Made by a program: the position numbers and the translations under genes
The notes under the pieces: model-generated
The model's input: only the letters and a program-made list of their open reading frames with translations
What the model was told of the DNA's origin: nothing
Databases searched by the model: none
Assembly (NCBI RefSeq): GCF_000170895.1
Contig: NZ_ABCS01000011.1
Span: 62,001-126,000 of the forward strand
Direction of reading: 5' to 3'
Source: Plesiocystis pacifica SIR-1
GTDB taxonomy: Bacteria > Myxococcota_A > Polyangia > Nannocystales > Nannocystaceae
DNA: 64,000 bases
Shown here: positions 63,863 through 64,000 of the stretch, one piece after another
Layout of the letters: every line of letters begins with the position of its first letter
Position numbering within the stretch: position 1 is the stretch's first letter

Positions 63863-64000
63863 TCAGGTCAGCGGCTTCAGGAAGTCGCGCAGGCGCACCG
63901 CGATCTCGTCGGGGTACTCGGCCGGGAGCGCGTGCGTGCCCTCGTCGAGCACCTCCCAGCGCGCCCCAGGCATGGCGTAGGCCATGGCGCGCAGGCGGTT
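63863..64000 (-). CDS. Alpha/beta hydrolase, C-terminal fragment at window edge
   Basis: The last 45 codons of a minus-strand gene entering from the right edge. The end (ARWEVLDEGTHALPAEYPDE, then LRDFLKPLT) has the catalytic-histidine region G-T-H and closing helix typical of alpha/beta hydrolases. The rest lies outside the window. Confidence 0.65.
   Translation of the reverse strand, partial: NRLRAMAYAMPGARWEVLDEGTHALPAEYPDEIAVRLRDFLKPLT

Overview
The window is very GC-rich (well above 65% by eye) and densely coded on both strands. Its gene content points to a Myxococcota-type bacterium, most like the Nannocystales: many secreted lipoproteins with acidic or TTDDG-type linkers and paired cysteines, a PknK-like Ser/Thr kinase-ATPase-TPR protein, very long TamB/TamA proteins, and strong G/C at third codon positions. 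This placement is inferred from gene style and content; no rRNA is present to confirm it.

Layout. 1-5640: end of a secreted lipoprotein, then mgtE-recO, then a pilF-like TPR lipoprotein followed by a rodZ-like HTH membrane protein (all minus). 5909-8290: DHH-family phosphoesterase, YkgJ cysteine-cluster protein, a possible 24-codon ORF, the initiator tRNA with clear promoter and terminator, and a small 2Fe-2S ferredoxin. 8412-11183: stand-alone fatty acyl-AMP ligase and a lipoprotein. 11211-16303 (minus): a 1,353-residue coiled-coil membrane P-loop ATPase translationally coupled to an MscS channel. 16494-26710: tamB followed by tamA; tamA carries a frame break near 24041. 26700-28159: a small membrane protein, an AT-richer stretch with a small cysteine-rich ORF, and wreckage of an amine oxidase and a histidine kinase. 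28178-31518: glutaredoxin lipoprotein, DUF1254 lipoprotein and its probable AraC regulator. 31541-38326: the kinase, divergent from two tandem paralogs of an unrecognised family. 38521-42722: C45-type Ntn hydrolase with TPRs and a beta-propeller lipoprotein. 42719-45340 (minus): rarA-pdxJ-small gene. 45479-52598: lipoprotein, 1,119-residue carboxypeptidase-regulatory/PDZ protein, alr, and a CAP-domain lipoprotein. 52677-56465: Crp/Fnr regulator divergent from thiS-thiG-thiE-like and a signal-peptidase-I homologue lacking both catalytic residues. 56586-57192: tRNA-Thr beside a broken toxin-antitoxin pair. 57546-64000: thioredoxin-like lipoprotein, metzincin lipoprotein, von Willebrand A lipoprotein, a PlsC acyltransferase with a zinc ribbon, and the end of an alpha/beta hydrolase.

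Most of the window is housekeeping (cell wall, outer-membrane assembly, DNA repair, cofactor synthesis, tRNAs) mixed with lineage-specific envelope lipoproteins. The most unusual loci are the ATPase-MscS pair, the catalytically empty signal peptidase at the end of the thiamine operon, the tandem paralog pair beside the kinase, the tamA frame break, and the gene graveyard at 27614-28159. Coordinates and starts were read by hand; start choices are marked where uncertain.
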